Part shown: positions 1-10,220 of the stretch, in pieces
Numbering within the stretch: position 1 is the first letter of the stretch
Layout: each line of letters starts with the position of its first letter
Assembly: GCA_907163375.1 (NCBI GenBank)
Contig: CAJQUW010001708.1
Coordinates: forward strand, 186,001-250,000
Reading direction: 5' to 3'
Length of the DNA: 64,000 bases
Source: Prostheceraeus crozeri
Lineage: Eukaryota; Platyhelminthes; Polycladida; Euryleptidae
The notes under the pieces: model-generated
Told to the model about the DNA's origin: nothing
The model's database searches: none
The model's input: only the letters and a program-made list of their open reading frames with translations
Position numbers and translations under genes: made by a program

Positions 1-290
1 TTTAGAAAATATGCTTACTATTTCACTGACATGAGTGAGGGACAAGTTGCATATGACATGATCGGATGGTCCCCTCTGCTGTTGGTAGCAAACCTCAAAG
101 TTTGGGTTTGCGCGAGCGCTTTCGAGGTCCTTCGGACATCATAATCATGCGCTTCATAATTTATTGCGAGATTCAAATGAGACTATGAAAAATTTTCGCA
201 AGATCTATGACAATAGTCTCTAGCAAAATGAGTCAATAGTAGTATAATGCTGATGACAGATAAGATTAATTAACATATATTTATAAGGCC
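1..290. other. no recognised feature
   Basis: I see no gene or clear repeat in this edge stretch. It may include the 3' flank of the decayed Penelope-like element described next. Confidence 0.3.
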
Positions 291-339
291 AAAATGACTT
301 GAAGGAAAAAAATTCATGCGATAAAGGATTATGATGCGC

Positions 340-351
340 ATCATAAGAGGA
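340..351 (+). repeat. LINE target-site duplication, left copy
   Basis: ATCATAAGAGGA, repeated exactly at 678-689 on the other side of the LINE fragment. Confidence 0.75.
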
Positions 352-677
352 CGGCAAGAAAGACCAATGAGTGGGTTTTACGACAACTGCCAATGGTGAA
401 GCCGCTTCAAATAAAGATCACTACCGCAGCTCTGCGTTATTTCGGACATGTCACGCGAGCTGATGGGTCCCTCGAGAAAGACATCATGTTCGGCAACACA
501 GAGGGATCCAGACGAAGAGGAAGACCAAGAACCGAGTGGATAGAGGGAATGAAAACCATCACAGGACAAACGGTGGAACGGATGACACGGGAAGCAAGAG
601 ACCGCTTTGCATGGAGAAGGATCCAGTATGACGTCGCCGAGAGTCGTACGCGACTGGACGGCACCAGGTAACAGGTA
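352..677 (+). mobile_element. 5'-truncated LINE 3' end with 12-bp target duplication
   Basis: The reading frame at about 393-671 ends in RRGRPRTEWIEGM, DRFAWRRIQYDVAE and RLDGTR before a stop. This is the usual C-terminal tail of RTE/CR1-like LINE reverse transcriptases. The fragment ends in a short CAGGTAA-type repeat, and the 12-bp direct repeat ATCATAAGAGGA lies at 340-351 and 678-689. So it is a 5'-truncated insertion of about 0.33 kb, made by target-primed reverse transcription into the older PLE. Only the last ~90 codons of the protein are present. Confidence 0.75.
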
Positions 678-829
678 ATCATAAGAGGATCCCAAGTCAA
701 CCTTAGTCTTGTTGCCCGCGAACCCAATTTCTTTGTCCAGATGGCTTCTTGAGTTATCCGTTGCCGCCATTGTTTCGCCCCATCAATACTGCGCATGTCG
801 ACCAAAGACATCATGTGACTGTGACCAGC

Positions 830-2241
830 AGGGGCAGGCGACACGAAACGCTGTTAGTGCTGACAGGTTATTAGTGATCCCTAATACCCTGAAGTCGACG
901 ACTCAAAATTCTGTTAGGGAATCGGCTATTAGTGTAACAGGAAAGTCAGCGACACAGAATTCTGCTAGCGTGACCGGGTATTAGCTTAATAGAATGTCAG
1001 CGTCTCGAACGGCTGTTAGGGAAAAGTGTAGCACGCCGTTAGCGAATTTCTTAACGATTATGAGAGGCACCTTTAGTGATTCTGTTAGTCGTTTATTTTG
1101 TCTTGAAACACATATAGAAGCTTAGAATAATATCAGAAATGTACATGTGTATTTCACCATTTAGCAAAAAACAAGGGTTTCCGCATACGCTACCTAAGCG
1201 ATTTATTACGTGGATCTACTGTATTTATATGTCTAACTACAGTGATATGAAATAGCCTAAATGAAAGGACGCTTATTGAATTATTTACAAGCGTGTCAGT
1301 AGTGCCCTAAGCAATGCACATTCACTTGTCTCTCAATGTGGAAGATAAAATGCAAGAAAGCCATTGTGATGTTCAAGGAAAGGTTTACGTTGACGTTATC
1401 GACTTGGAATAGATGCGCAGTGATTTAGCCTATCCCTGCAATGTATCAGGCATTGTCATATTCCCTCATGACGTCACTAAAAAGACGTGTTCGATCAATG
1501 TAGCTCATCTAAGTGAACACTGTCTAATGATTAGACTCGAATAAAAGTTCGTAGACATTTGGAGACGCCAGACACCATTTTTACAGCATGTGGAGAGTGC
1601 AATTCGACGCCGCAGCAAGCAAAATGAGATTGTTTAAACCCCGAATCAATCCAATCGAAGAACAGCGGGATGAGGATTTTTTTGACCGCTACCGGCTCCC
1701 TAAATCGGTAGTGCAAGAACTATGTGAAAAATTTCGCAGTGATTTAACGCGATCCACAAATCTGTACTTTGTCTGTAGAGACTCAAGTCTGCTGTACTCC
1801 CTTCTTCTTTTGAGCAGTATCATTGCTCTGTTTAGACGACAGCAGCTCATTGAATTACAATGAATTTTTCAATTAATTGTGTTACTTCTACGGACGCGTA
1901 GTCCTTCCGCTGCCTCTTCGCCATGTTTGCCTCCTTGCTTCGTGTCAACATAGACTTAATATTATACTGTGGCTTGTCTCAACGACTGAATTCAATGGCT
2001 GATACACGATTTGATTGGTTGCTGCAGGCGTTGTTACGATAACGCCAGATCTAATAAAAGCGAACAACAATTTTATGGGAAATCCTACATAGATATCCGA
2101 CTGCCACCTTTGCTGGCATTCACTAATAAACATTCTAGCTAACAGAGGTTTCGAGTTGCTGAAGGTGTAGCGTCAATTATCGAGTCATCTGGTTCTCACT
2201 AATAACGCTTTCACTAACGGCGTTTCGTGTCGCTTGCCCCT
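830..2241 (+). mobile_element. Harbinger-like DNA transposon, decayed
   Basis: The ends are inverted copies: GGGGCAGGCGACACGAAACG at 831-850 and its near-complement at 2221-2240, with about 29 matching bases in all. The left sub-terminal region (850-1090) has several loose repeats of a CTGTTAG/TATTAG motif. It sits in a PLE coding sequence, so the flanks read as one protein once it is removed. The target duplication is not clear, so the superfamily call depends on the transposase fragment inside. Confidence 0.55.
1588..1863 (+). pseudogene. Harbinger transposase N-terminal fragment
   Basis: The frame includes DEDFFDRYRLPKSVVQELCE and KFRSDLTRST. This resembles the N-terminal helical region of PIF/Harbinger transposases (HARBI1 type: RYR.sk..v.eL...l..dL.r.T). 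It covers only about 60 informative residues. No DDE catalytic core was found between here and the right inverted repeat, so the element cannot be autonomous. HARBI1-like is likely but not certain. Confidence 0.5.
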
Positions 2242-2439
2242 GGGTAACATGCTTGGCGATCTCCGACTTGTGAACATCCATGTTCTTTAGCTCTTTTTGG
2301 TGCTCCTTTCTTCAAATTTAGATACGTTCCTTGAGAGGCCTGGATGTCTCAACAAAGTAAGAGAGAATAGGAGTCTTGTGAGCATGGAATATGGTGCACT
2401 GATCCCAACTGTATGTTGTGTTCATTGTTGCATTGTGGT

Positions 2440-4400
2440 ATCTGTTTCATTATCAGTTTCCTTCTTAATTGCTTGCCGGTATCTTGTCAGTGTACTTTGA
2501 AAAACTTCGCGAATATTATACAAGATTCGCTATTATTAGATTGTATAAACCAAACAACTTCGATAAAATTATTTACAATGCACCACCTTTTTACCAGGGA
2601 TGTGGACGATCGACCCTGTCGCAGTTTTGCTAAGGTTCTTTTAGCTCAAAACCATAAGCTTCCGTGACATTAAATCTTAGCTTCAATTTTTTTATTTCTA
2701 TCTTCAATTTTTCCGAAAAAATGTTGAATTTGCTCCACTAGTAGGTCAAATTTATTGCTTATCTTGAGAAACACTTTTTTCAAGATTTATTTTTTTAACT
2801 TTTTTCAGAATTTTGTATCATAACTTGGGCATGCACAATTTTGACTTCTAAAACACAAGTTTTGACTTTATCAGCTAAGACTTTCGCCTTAAAAATTAAC
2901 TTTCCATTTGACAGAAGTAAATCCTGTATCAAACAGCCAACCTTATTCTGAATCAAATGATGCGATCGTATAGCCAGAGGATCATATCAATTCAATCAAT
3001 CACATGCACGCAATTTATTTGCTGGTGCACTATTTTCAATATTGCTTTGCAACGTCGACCCAAGGATTTTCTGGTCTGAATGGTCATTTAAAGGAACATT
3101 GTGCATAAGTGGGTTAAGACCAACATTGACTTAGATCGATGTGTAATTACAATTGAGGTGACCATCAACACACAGCGATTTCCCATTCTAGCTCATAGAA
3201 CATTTAAGCGAATTATTCAGCAATTTTGTTAGTCTGAAGTGGATGATAAAATTGATCTGTGGGATCCATTTATCGATCACTAAACTCGGAAATGGAGGGC
3301 TTTCTTCACAGGATGCGCATTAGCGCTAATTGGGATAGCCTTCCAAAATGCACGAAAGAGATTATGATGTGTTGGAGGAAGTGATGAATCCCTTCCTCAT
3401 TAATCAAATTAAATGTAGTCATGATGCTTCTCCTAATAGAGAAATTGTTCTAATGTTAGACATCTTTTTTTGGCTTGGGATTGAAAACAAGAAGCATTAT
3501 TTAAAAAAACTGAATGAGTATGAAGGCATGATAAAATCTGTTCAGTGGGTAAAATATCGATAACAACATTGACTAAAGCATAAACTCTCAGGCTCTCAAT
3601 GTAGACCAGGCTGATAAGTAATTAAACAATAAACTGATGAATAAATGAATTATTATTGCTGTTATTGTTTTTGCACTAGATAATGATAATGTAACAACTT
3701 ATAAAGTGAAACAAAGATTTTAGAATAATCATTCAATAGCTTCACTCTCATTAGCCTATGTAATCATAACGGAGTGCAGCAGATAGCTTTTAAACAGATG
3801 TGTGTCAATCTCAATCATACTAATCATGAAATATCCTTTACAGGGTGATTCACCTCAGCCCGCCGATAATTAAGCAAGTGGTGTCAATAAAATAATATTG
3901 CTTCTAAGTTAAATTTTATTCCAAAAAATTGTAAAAAGGTGTTATTAACAAAGTTGACAGATATTTTCTACTCAACCAATCACATCATTTGTTCGAAATG
4001 AAAGACACGCGCCGATGCACATGCTTCACAGCGTTTCAAGTCATTGGTGTGCACACATCTTATTGTCGGCTTGTCAATGGAATCCAATAGTGTTGCAATT
4101 TCATCTCTCTGCTTATGAATAGATTCTCGTCTTTGAAGATTTGCAGATCTGATCCCGTGCTTCACCACCATAACCAAAAGTCGTTCATCTCCATGTCAGG
4201 ACTTCGACATGCCTAATTCCGAGAACTTCCTCTACCTACACAGCGTTCCTGAAGATTCTGTCAAGCAATGTTCTTGCAGCGTGATTGAAGTAAGCACAAT
4301 AACACAATGACATAGGCAAAGTAATCATCCCCTCCACAGCAAGTATCTCATCAGGGATGAATAATCCCTATCTGACCAACGACCGTATCTAATGTTGATC
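2440..4400. other. AT-rich stretch without recognised genes
   Basis: I see no conserved domain, terminal repeat or tandem array here. The longest plausible frame is 3348-3563 (71 codons, rich in charged residues); it matches no family I know and may be chance. Confidence 0.4.
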
Positions 4401-4429
4401 GACGCGATCAGAAGACAATGATTATGGGC

Positions 4430-4700
4430 GAACTAGCCGTTCCCTGGGAAGAAAACGTTGAGAATGCTCATTAGGGGAAAGTTGCCAAATATAAAGAACC
4501 TTCCGAAGGGATTCAGAAGCAAGGGTGGAAATGTGGGCTGATGCCCTTTGAAGTGGGATGCCGCGACTTCTTTGCTCCATCAGTGAGGAAATTTCTTGTG
4601 AAGGCCGGTGTTAAAAGCGTGAAGATCACCATCAAAACGTTGAGTGCGAAGTCTGAGGAAGTTACTAGCTTTGTGTTACGGACCTATGCGCAGCGAGCTG
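4430..4700 (+). pseudogene. retroelement-derived C-terminal tail
   Basis: One frame reads ELAVPWEENVENAH, then after a stop KVAKYKEPSEGIQKQGWK, MPFEVGCRDFFAPS and VTSFVLRTYAQR. The pattern (ELTVPWE...Y..L...GW....PvEVGcRGF) is a tail that recurs in many animal retroelement proteins. It is a lone fragment with at least one in-frame stop, next to the 3' end of the LINE on the opposite strand. The exact element family is not determined. Confidence 0.45.
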
Positions 4701-4829
4701 TTGCGGATCCACCATCTTCAGAGAAACCGAAACTAATGGGTCGAAATCTCGGTGACGGATGGCGGTCAGCTGATTACTCGGTCCTTTTTGGGTGCAGCAG
4801 TTGCTGTTTCACATAACTTCTATAATTTG

Positions 4830-5590
4830 TAGTCTTTTCGAGTATCATTGTCATCATTATCAACCTTTCGTGCCACTGCAGATGGCCTCTACTCTCTTCT
4901 CCAGCTTCTTCGATCTTGCACTTTCTGAATCCAGTTGATTCCGCTGTTTTCCTCAATATAGTCTCTTCATCTTCTCCTTGGCCTTCCTCTTCGCCTTGGT
5001 CTTTCTAGCAGCGTCCATTCCGTTACTTTCTTGGCCCATTTGTTGCTGTTTATTCTGGCTAGGTGTCCGGCCTAGTGTCTCTTCATTGTTCTGATTTTAC
5101 TCGTTATGTCAATGATTCTCGTCCTTTCTCTGATGTTCTCGTTCCGTATTTTGTTCTTCCTCGTGACATTTGGTATTGCTCTTTCCATACTTCGTGCAAC
5201 AGCCAGTTTCCATTCTTGTCGTTTTGTTAGTGTCCACGCTTCTGCACCATACGTCATTGATGGCAGTATGACCGTATCAAACAACCTTCGTTTCAGGCAT
5301 GGGATGCTCCTGTGTTTGAGTAGTTCCCTATATCGTCCGAACCTTCTCCAACCAGTATTTTTTCTGTTTTTATTTCCCTGCCAATTTCGTTATTTGCTGT
5401 TAGCCATCTTCCAAGGTATTGGTAATCATTTACTTCTTATAGTATTTCTCTATCAATTTGAATTCCTTGTCGCGTTGTTCACTTTGCTATTTCATTGCAT
5501 TTTGTTTTCTTCTTATTCATTTTTATACCATCGGCCCTTACTTCTTCGTTTAATGATGTTTTGATTCTCTGCAGGTCTTCTTCTGTATTC
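4830..5590 (-). pseudogene. LINE reverse transcriptase, 3' half
   Basis: From 5590 down, the minus strand reads LLANTEEDLQRIKTSLNEEV, then YGAEAWTLTKRQEWKLAVAR and NVTRKNKIRNENIRERT. It ends with KWAKKVTEWTLLERPRRRGR, WRDYIEENSG and DRRSWRREES. This is the thumb and C-terminal tail of a non-LTR reverse transcriptase of the RTE/CR1-like type. The frame changes several times. It is the continuation of the segment at 7785-8255; a hAT transposon lies between them. Confidence 0.7.
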
Positions 5591-5598
5591 GCTAATAG
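5591..5598 (+). repeat. hAT 8-bp target duplication, left copy
   Basis: GCTAATAG, repeated at 7777-7784. Confidence 0.85.
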
Positions 5599-6005
5599 CA
5601 GTGGCGAATCCTGCGTTCACACAATAGGCATGCGCCGTCTAAATATGCATGCACATAAACCAACATGCATAACATAAACCATAGACCCTATGATACTTTA
5701 ATTTAAATGCCCCATACTTGATTATTTTCATCATGTTAGTCACCAATATAGGCTATCAATATTATCATCATTAATATTACATAACATTATTAGTACGATA
5801 ATACTAAACTCGGGTTGATGAACAAAATTAATATCTTTGCAATTAATCCATGTAATAGCCTATACACTGTACACTACATATGCGCATAAACGGTATATGT
5901 AAATGAATAAAAACCATATTCACAACTCAAAATGATTGTATTCTAAAACAGAAGACGATTTCAAGACTAGCATGATCCGTTTTTTTCCAAATATTATTCA
6001 CAATT

Positions 6006-6605
6006 TCAAAGGATTGTTACTTCTCTAACGATATAAAAAATCAACCTCCTGTTTTTCTTTACAAAGTTCTCAATTACATTATCGAAAAAGGTAGGCTTCT
6101 TTTGAAGCAAAACTAACAAGCTTTTCTCAATAGCCATTAAACTCAAAGAAGAAAGTCTGTTTTGTTTCTGTGTGCTCCGGCAGTATGTATGGATTCGTTT
6201 TAAAGCCGAGAAAGATCGCTCCGCACTTGCACTTGAAGACGGGATGGAGACGACCAATTTCGCTAATTTGAACAGTTCAGGCATACCAAGGTACAATTTA
6301 TGCTCATGCATGCTTTTCAGAATGTCAAGCACTGACTTTCGATCGAAGTCAGACATGCAATAAATTGCAATCAACTCATTTTTCAGACGAATTACATCGA
6401 AGAATCGGCCATTATGTTTATCTAGCGATTTCAATGCCGTTTCTGGAAATTGTTTATTGTGCTTTGAAAAGAAACTAAAATTAAGTAAATTAAAGAATTC
6501 CAATTCAGAAATCGTTTTGAACCTGTTTGTCAGCTGTGTCAGAATATTATCCGTTATTTCCTGAAAAAGATGTTTGTAAAGATCCGGTGTTTCAGTTCTA
6601 CGCAT
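6006..6605 (-). pseudogene. hAT transposase, C-terminal dimerisation part
   Basis: Residues about 105-160 of this frame read MPELFKLAKLVVSIPSSSAS, AERSFSALKRIHTYCRST and NRLSSLSLMAIEK. This is the hAT C-terminal dimerisation domain (P.SsasaERsFSaLk.i....R..m...rl..L..l.). It resembles ZMYM1/DUF4371-type hAT transposases. The upstream parts are in other frames at 6667-6927, 6946-7161 and 7082-7585, so the gene is disrupted at about three places and cannot make a working transposase. Confidence 0.7.
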
Positions 6606-6666
6606 TTCGAAAGACGCATCAGTAAGGACAAAGGATTCTTGAAAAATAAGTTCGAAATCACTCTAT

Positions 6667-6927
6667 TTAATTTTTTTTGACATTTTCTATCAATTTCTGG
6701 ATCTTTTGTCCACAATACAAGATATCTATACCTGTTGATTGCAAAATTTCAAATAATGTATCTGTCAGTGAAAAAGTACGAGAAAATACGGTTATCAAAA
6801 AGCGAGTCTGGAAATTATCAAGAAAAGCGATATATCCAAGACATCTGTCAATGCAATCATCTTCCCAGTTTTGGGAATTTTCCAATACATGCTGAAAAAA
6901 TGCCCTCAAATTTTCATAATTTTCCAT
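6667..6927 (-). pseudogene. hAT transposase, middle part
   Basis: The frame MENYENLRAFFQHVLENS, CIDRCLGYIAFLDNFQTRFL, then SLTDTLFEILQSTGIDI, fits the insertion domain of ZMYM1-like hAT transposases (l..f.f.f.L.....if..td.l...LQ....di). It lies between the catalytic and dimerisation pieces in the correct order, in a different frame from both. Confidence 0.55.
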
Positions 6928-7081
6928 AACAGTGTTTACCAGTCTTTAGGTGAAGTTCCATCTAGTTGGAGCAACTCGAGGCAATCTTTTTTGAACAAAA
7001 TCTTGAAGAGCGTCAGTCCTTAAAGGCGATCGAGAAAAGAAGGAAGCCATCGAAGACAGGGTTTGGAAAAATAATGTACAT

Positions 7082-7585
7082 TTAGGGATCAATTTGGCTG
7101 ATTGTTGAAGTGTCAAATTCAGTTGATGGCTGTAACAATGAGCACATTGCACTTGGCTCAACGTCTCTGACCTTTTTATTTAATCCGTTTTGGTGGCCAG
7201 CCATCACTTCAGCACCATCATAGGTTTGGGCAACAAGTTTACCTTCCATGTGAAAGTTCATCAACAATTGCTTCACGTGTTGTAGTAGTCCATCAGATGA
7301 CCGATCAGAACTCATATCAGTGAAATGAAGAAATCTTTCTTGAACTTCATAATTCTCATCAACGTATCGTACAACAGTTGAGAGCTGAGACTTATTAACT
7401 ATATCAGATGTTTCATCTAGAATGAGAGACACAAATTCTGAGTTTTTTAAATCTTGTTTGATGTGATCATTTAATAACGAACTGATCGCCTCGATCAAAT
7501 CATTCTGAATAGCCGACGAAGTCCCTCTAAAAATGGTTGACTCGTTCAAGTGGGTTACTAATGTTGCATCGTAATGACTTATCAA
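7082..7585 (-). pseudogene. hAT transposase, N-terminal catalytic part (ZMYM1/DUF4371 type)
   Basis: The frame includes FVSLILDETSDIVNKSQLST, VVRYVDENYEVQERFL and LVAQTYDGAEVMAGHQNGL. The DETsD...k.Qls..vRyv...g...E.fl pattern and the DGA motif are typical of DUF4371/ZMYM1-like hAT transposases, giving the first two acidic catalytic residues. The final ~20 codons are out of frame with the family. The neighbouring piece with QCAHCYSHQLNLTLQQS (6946-7161) continues the protein in another frame. Confidence 0.65.
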
Positions 7586-7784
7586 ATCGAAAGTCTTTAA
7601 ATAATTACCCTTATTGGCCGAAGTTTTTGTTTCATCATGGCCTCGGAAAGCTCACGCTTGGCCATAGAGCAGACGACATCAATAAGGCGGGTCAAAACTC
7701 AGCGTTAAAAGTGCTTCTAAGCCACAAATTGTGAGCATGCGCCGCATGCCTAGCATGCCCGGAGCATTCGCCACTGGCTAATAG

Positions 7785-8249
7785 TATTATGTCATCCGCA
7801 AATCTCATTGTTTAGTTTTTCTCCGTTTATGCTGATTCCATCCCTGATGTTTACTCTCCGAAATATTTCTTCTGATGCTGCTGTGGAGAGAATTGGTGAT
7901 AAAGTGTCACCCTGACGCACCCCCTTCATGATTTTCACCTTTTCACTCATTATGGCGGTTCTGATCTGTGTTGCACCACTGTTGTATGCTTTCTTCAGAA
8001 TGTCAATAAACTTCGTTTGTACTCTTTGCTTTGTTAGAGCATCAAATACTGCTTTATGATCAATGGAGTCAAATGCCTCCTCGCAGTCAATGAAGGCCAT
8101 ATATAAAGGTATTTGGTATTCATTCGCTTTTTCAAAGACTTGTGTGACCGTGTGGAGGTGGTCAATAGTAGAATATCCTTTACGATATGCAACTTGTTCA
8201 GGGGATTGATTGTCCTCCAGTATGTTTGATATTCTTCGCTTCACGACTG

Positions 8250-8255
<6 letters not shown>
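7785..8255 (-). pseudogene. LINE reverse transcriptase, fingers and palm
   Basis: The frame reads QVAYRKGYSTIDHLHTV, YMAFIDCEEAFDSIDHKAVF and GVRQGDTLSPILSTAASEEI. These are the conserved reverse transcriptase blocks, including the first catalytic aspartate (FIDCEEAFD). The FADD box follows in another frame, right at the hAT insertion point. The 5' end of the LINE is missing: the sequence stops at a TA microsatellite at 8252. The rest of the element is at 4830-5590. Confidence 0.75.

Positions 8256-8282
<27 letters not shown>
8252..8282 (+). repeat. (TA)n microsatellite
   Basis: About 31 bases of alternating T and A at the 3' end of the left Penelope-like copy. A longer (TA)n run occurs at the 3' end of the other copy (32517), so the tract probably belongs to the insertion site or tail of the PLE. 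Confidence 0.9.
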
Positions 8283-8285
<3 letters not shown>

Positions 8286-8322
8286 AGATAAGAAGACCAG
8301 AGGTTTCCAAATTAAATGTATT

Positions 8323-8363
8323 CCCCGACTAGTTTCATCAGCTACCGCTGACTTCTCAAGGGG
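8323..8363 (-). ncRNA. hammerhead-like fold in PLE 3' region
   Basis: On the minus strand, a CCCC/GGGG stem I encloses a 6-bp stem II (GTCAGC with GCTGAT, GGTA loop), the GAAAC block and a short stem III ending in GTC. This is the layout of the minimal type I hammerheads known in Penelope-like elements. The first core strand reads TTGAGAA instead of CTGANGA, so this copy is probably inactive. An identical copy lies at 32399-32439. Confidence 0.55.
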
Positions 8364-8526
8364 ACTGGGGAATGAAATGAGGGAGGATGCATAGTAATTA
8401 AACATGTACTAAAATCATACACAAAATTCAAAATCAATGAGAGGCATTGAGTATCGGTTGATATCTTTGGATGAAATCAGATTCAACCCTCTCCCTGTCT
8501 GATTTCTTGAAAGTGGGAGGCATCTT

Positions 8527-8805
8527 TTAAAATGGTAGCACTAGGAACTTGGTATCGTTGTCTTTTGCACATCTGGTCACGTGTTTACTTACAGGTAGGA
8601 TGGAATACCTGGCATCAAGCACTTGTTGTCGGTGCACCGTCATTCGGTGACGAAGGCGGTCTCCGTTTTGTCCGATGTAGTACTCGTTACACCCTGTACA
8701 TGTCAACTTATAGATGAAATTAGTTGACAAACAAGACATGTTAGATCTTATTTCGAAAACAGTGTTAGTGTCACCGACTTTAAAAGTTGTACTCTTTCTT
8801 ATCAT
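8527..8805 (-). CDS. PLE GIY-YIG endonuclease domain (left copy)
   Basis: The frame contains YKLTCTGCNEYYIGQNGDRL followed by RHRMTVHRQQV and LPVSKHVTRCAK. This is the GIY-YIG nuclease of Penelope-like elements: YIGQ is the diverged GIY/YIG half, R of DRLRHR is the catalytic arginine region, and HV lies in the distal block. In intact PLEs it is fused C-terminal to the reverse transcriptase; here it is in another frame from the RT at 8883-9761. It would nick target DNA to prime reverse transcription. Confidence 0.75.
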   Translation of the reverse strand: MIRKSTTFKVGDTNTVFEIRSNMSCLSTNFIYKLTCTGCNEYYIGQNGDRLRHRMTVHRQQVLDARYSILPVSKHVTRCAKDNDTKFLVLPF

Positions 8806-8882
8806 AAGAATGTCACAGCACTTACAAAGAGGCTCCTCACATTTATGAACACCTGTGAGTGATCGTGCAGCGGTTATTTCTG

Positions 8883-9761
8883 CTAAGGATACGTAAAAGG
8901 GGTTTGGGTTGTCGGAAAGTTCTTCTTACTTTTTTTATCTTTAAAGCTTTTACATACTGACAGGGAATTCACTGCTGGAGATATGACCTGGTTGAAGATG
9001 TTTAGGTTATTCGGATTAAATGTTTGCACAAAATTCAAAATGTTATCATCGTTGAAGTTTTGTTTTGCTATGCTAGTTGTTTTATTTTTTTGGTTTCCTT
9101 GTTTTGTTTTATCAATTGCGTTCTCAATCAAATTACAAGGATAGCCTAATTTCATCAGTCTGTGTTTCAATTCGTAAAAGCGTCTTTCTCTCACGTCTTT
9201 ATCTGACACAATCCGATGAATTCTTTTTGCAAGACAAAACGGAATATTACGTAAAGTGTGTCGGGGATGGTTAGAGTTGAAAGGAACGTAGTTGAAACTG
9301 TCTGTGACTTTATGATGGATGTCCGTTCCAAGAATGCCGGAATTTCTTTCCTTGTATACATGAACATCTAAAAAATTAATACAATCGAAATCTTTCTCAA
9401 AAGTGAATTTGATTGATCCATGTAAATTATTCAGTATGTCAAATAGTGAATCAATGTCCCCATAACTTTCGTTCCAAAGCAACCAACAATCGTCAAGGTA
9501 GCGCAACCAAGAGTTTATCAAAATTTCACTGACATTTGTTGGATAAAGTTCATTAATTCTGCAATACATCTTTACATCAAGGTACCCCATAACTAAATTT
9601 GCGTAAGTGGGAGCCATTTTTGTACCCATTGCAGTCCCATCAGTTTGTAAGTACGTATCATCGTTAAAGGTGAAGTAATTGTTGTTTAGAATAAATTTGA
9701 CCGCTCTCATGATAAAAGATGTGTTAAATCTTTCAGGAATTAAATTGTTGCACTCGTTCAA
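8883..9761 (-). CDS. PLE reverse transcriptase, palm and thumb (left copy)
   Basis: The frame carries LQTDGTAMGTKMAPTYANL and SWLRYLDDCWLLWNES (the YLDD catalytic box), then FDCINFLDVHVYKERNSG and HPRHTLRNIPFCLAKRIHRI. This order and the telomerase-like GTkMaPtYANL block are typical of Penelope-like reverse transcriptases. It is preceded by its fingers part at 9843-10175 in another frame and followed by the GIY-YIG part. An almost identical copy is at 10221-11042 on the plus strand. Confidence 0.85.
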   Translation of the reverse strand: MNECNNLIPERFNTSFIMRAVKFILNNNYFTFNDDTYLQTDGTAMGTKMAPTYANLVMGYLDVKMYCRINELYPTNVSEILINSWLRYLDDCWLLWNESYGDIDSLFDILNNLHGSIKFTFEKDFDCINFLDVHVYKERNSGILGTDIHHKVTDSFNYVPFNSNHPRHTLRNIPFCLAKRIHRIVSDKDVRERRFYELKHRLMKLGYPCNLIENAIDKTKQGNQKNKTTSIAKQNFNDDNILNFVQTFNPNNLNIFNQVISPAVNSLSVCKSFKDKKSKKNFPTTQTPFTYP

Positions 9762-9842
9762 CCAGTACTGTATGGATTCATATCCTAATTCGTATGGTAT
9801 ATACGTATAAAGAGATACAACGTCACACGTGACGAAAAGAGA

Positions 9843-10175
9843 TCATTCTTCAACACATTTCGGCAATTTCCCCGAGAAGTTAAAAGTGTCTCTGCAGTAG
9901 CTAGGTAAGGAGAAAACAATTGGTTTAAGAATCTCATCAATAAAATCACTCAAATGACCTGTAGGTGCGAAACGACTGGAAATTATGGGACGGAACTTCA
10001 AATTCTTAGGTGGATTACTTTTGACGTAACCGAATTTATCAGGTTTCATATCCTTAAAATATTCCTCATGCTTATGGACCTTTGGTAGTCCATACATAAA
10101 AGGTATCTCACATTGAAAGTGAGTCAAAAAATTGTACTCCTTCTTAGTAAATGATGACTTAAATTCGTTACACAT
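9843..10175 (-). CDS. PLE reverse transcriptase, fingers part (left copy)
   Basis: The frame includes PFMYGLPKVHKHEEYFKDMK, LKFRPIISSRFAPTGHLSDF and EILKPIVFSLPSYCRDT. This is the conserved YGLPKiHK...RPIvS..g.pt..ls.fl..iL.P block of Penelope-like reverse transcriptases. In-frame coding can be followed to about 10210, where the copy is cut off at the junction with the second, inverted copy. It is a fragment separated by a frame change from the catalytic part. Confidence 0.75.
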   Translation of the reverse strand: MCNEFKSSFTKKEYNFLTHFQCEIPFMYGLPKVHKHEEYFKDMKPDKFGYVKSNPPKNLKFRPIISSRFAPTGHLSDFIDEILKPIVFSLPSYCRDTFNFSGKLPKCVEE

Positions 10176-10220
10176 ATTCTTTATCTGATTTATCGTTGTA
10201 CTACAGAAACTTTTTTATAT

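Larger units (their letters stand above)
290..2440 (-). mobile_element. decayed Penelope-like element, GIY-YIG region, with two nested insertions
   Basis: On the minus strand about 2430-2242 reads as a broken GIY-YIG endonuclease segment, with the recognisable pieces VETSRPLKER, KEHQKELKNMDVHK and SEIAKHVTQ. The downstream part resumes at 829-690 with AGHSHMMSLVDMRSID, KQWRQRITQEAIW and LRLTWDPLM, which matches the tail of PLE proteins (HxIxW..., W.RR..EAI). Between the two halves lies a Harbinger-like element, and a LINE 3' fragment interrupts the tail at 352-677. Several in-frame stops and frame changes show an old copy. The family call rests on remembered PLE consensus, not on a search. 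Confidence 0.55.
5599..7776 (-). mobile_element. hAT transposon inserted in the LINE
   Basis: The ends are inverted (CAGTGGCGAAT... at 5599, ...ATTCGCCACTG at 7766-7776) and rich in GCATGC words. The 8-bp direct repeat GCTAATAG flanks it at 5591-5598 and 7777-7784, as expected for hAT. Removing it joins RFADDII to LLANTEEDLQ, restoring the LINE sequence across the catalytic FADD box. It is 2178 bp long and encodes a broken transposase on the minus strand. Confidence 0.85.
8283..10217 (-). mobile_element. Penelope-like element, left (inverted) copy
   Basis: A 5'-truncated PLE running right to left. It holds a reverse transcriptase, a GIY-YIG endonuclease and a 3' untranslated region with a hammerhead-like fold, and ends at a (TA)n tract. 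It lies head to head with a second truncated copy that starts at 10222. In the shared part the two differ at only a few residues (for example NLNIF against NLSIF), so the pair is recent compared with the other LINE and PLE debris nearby. Confidence 0.85.
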
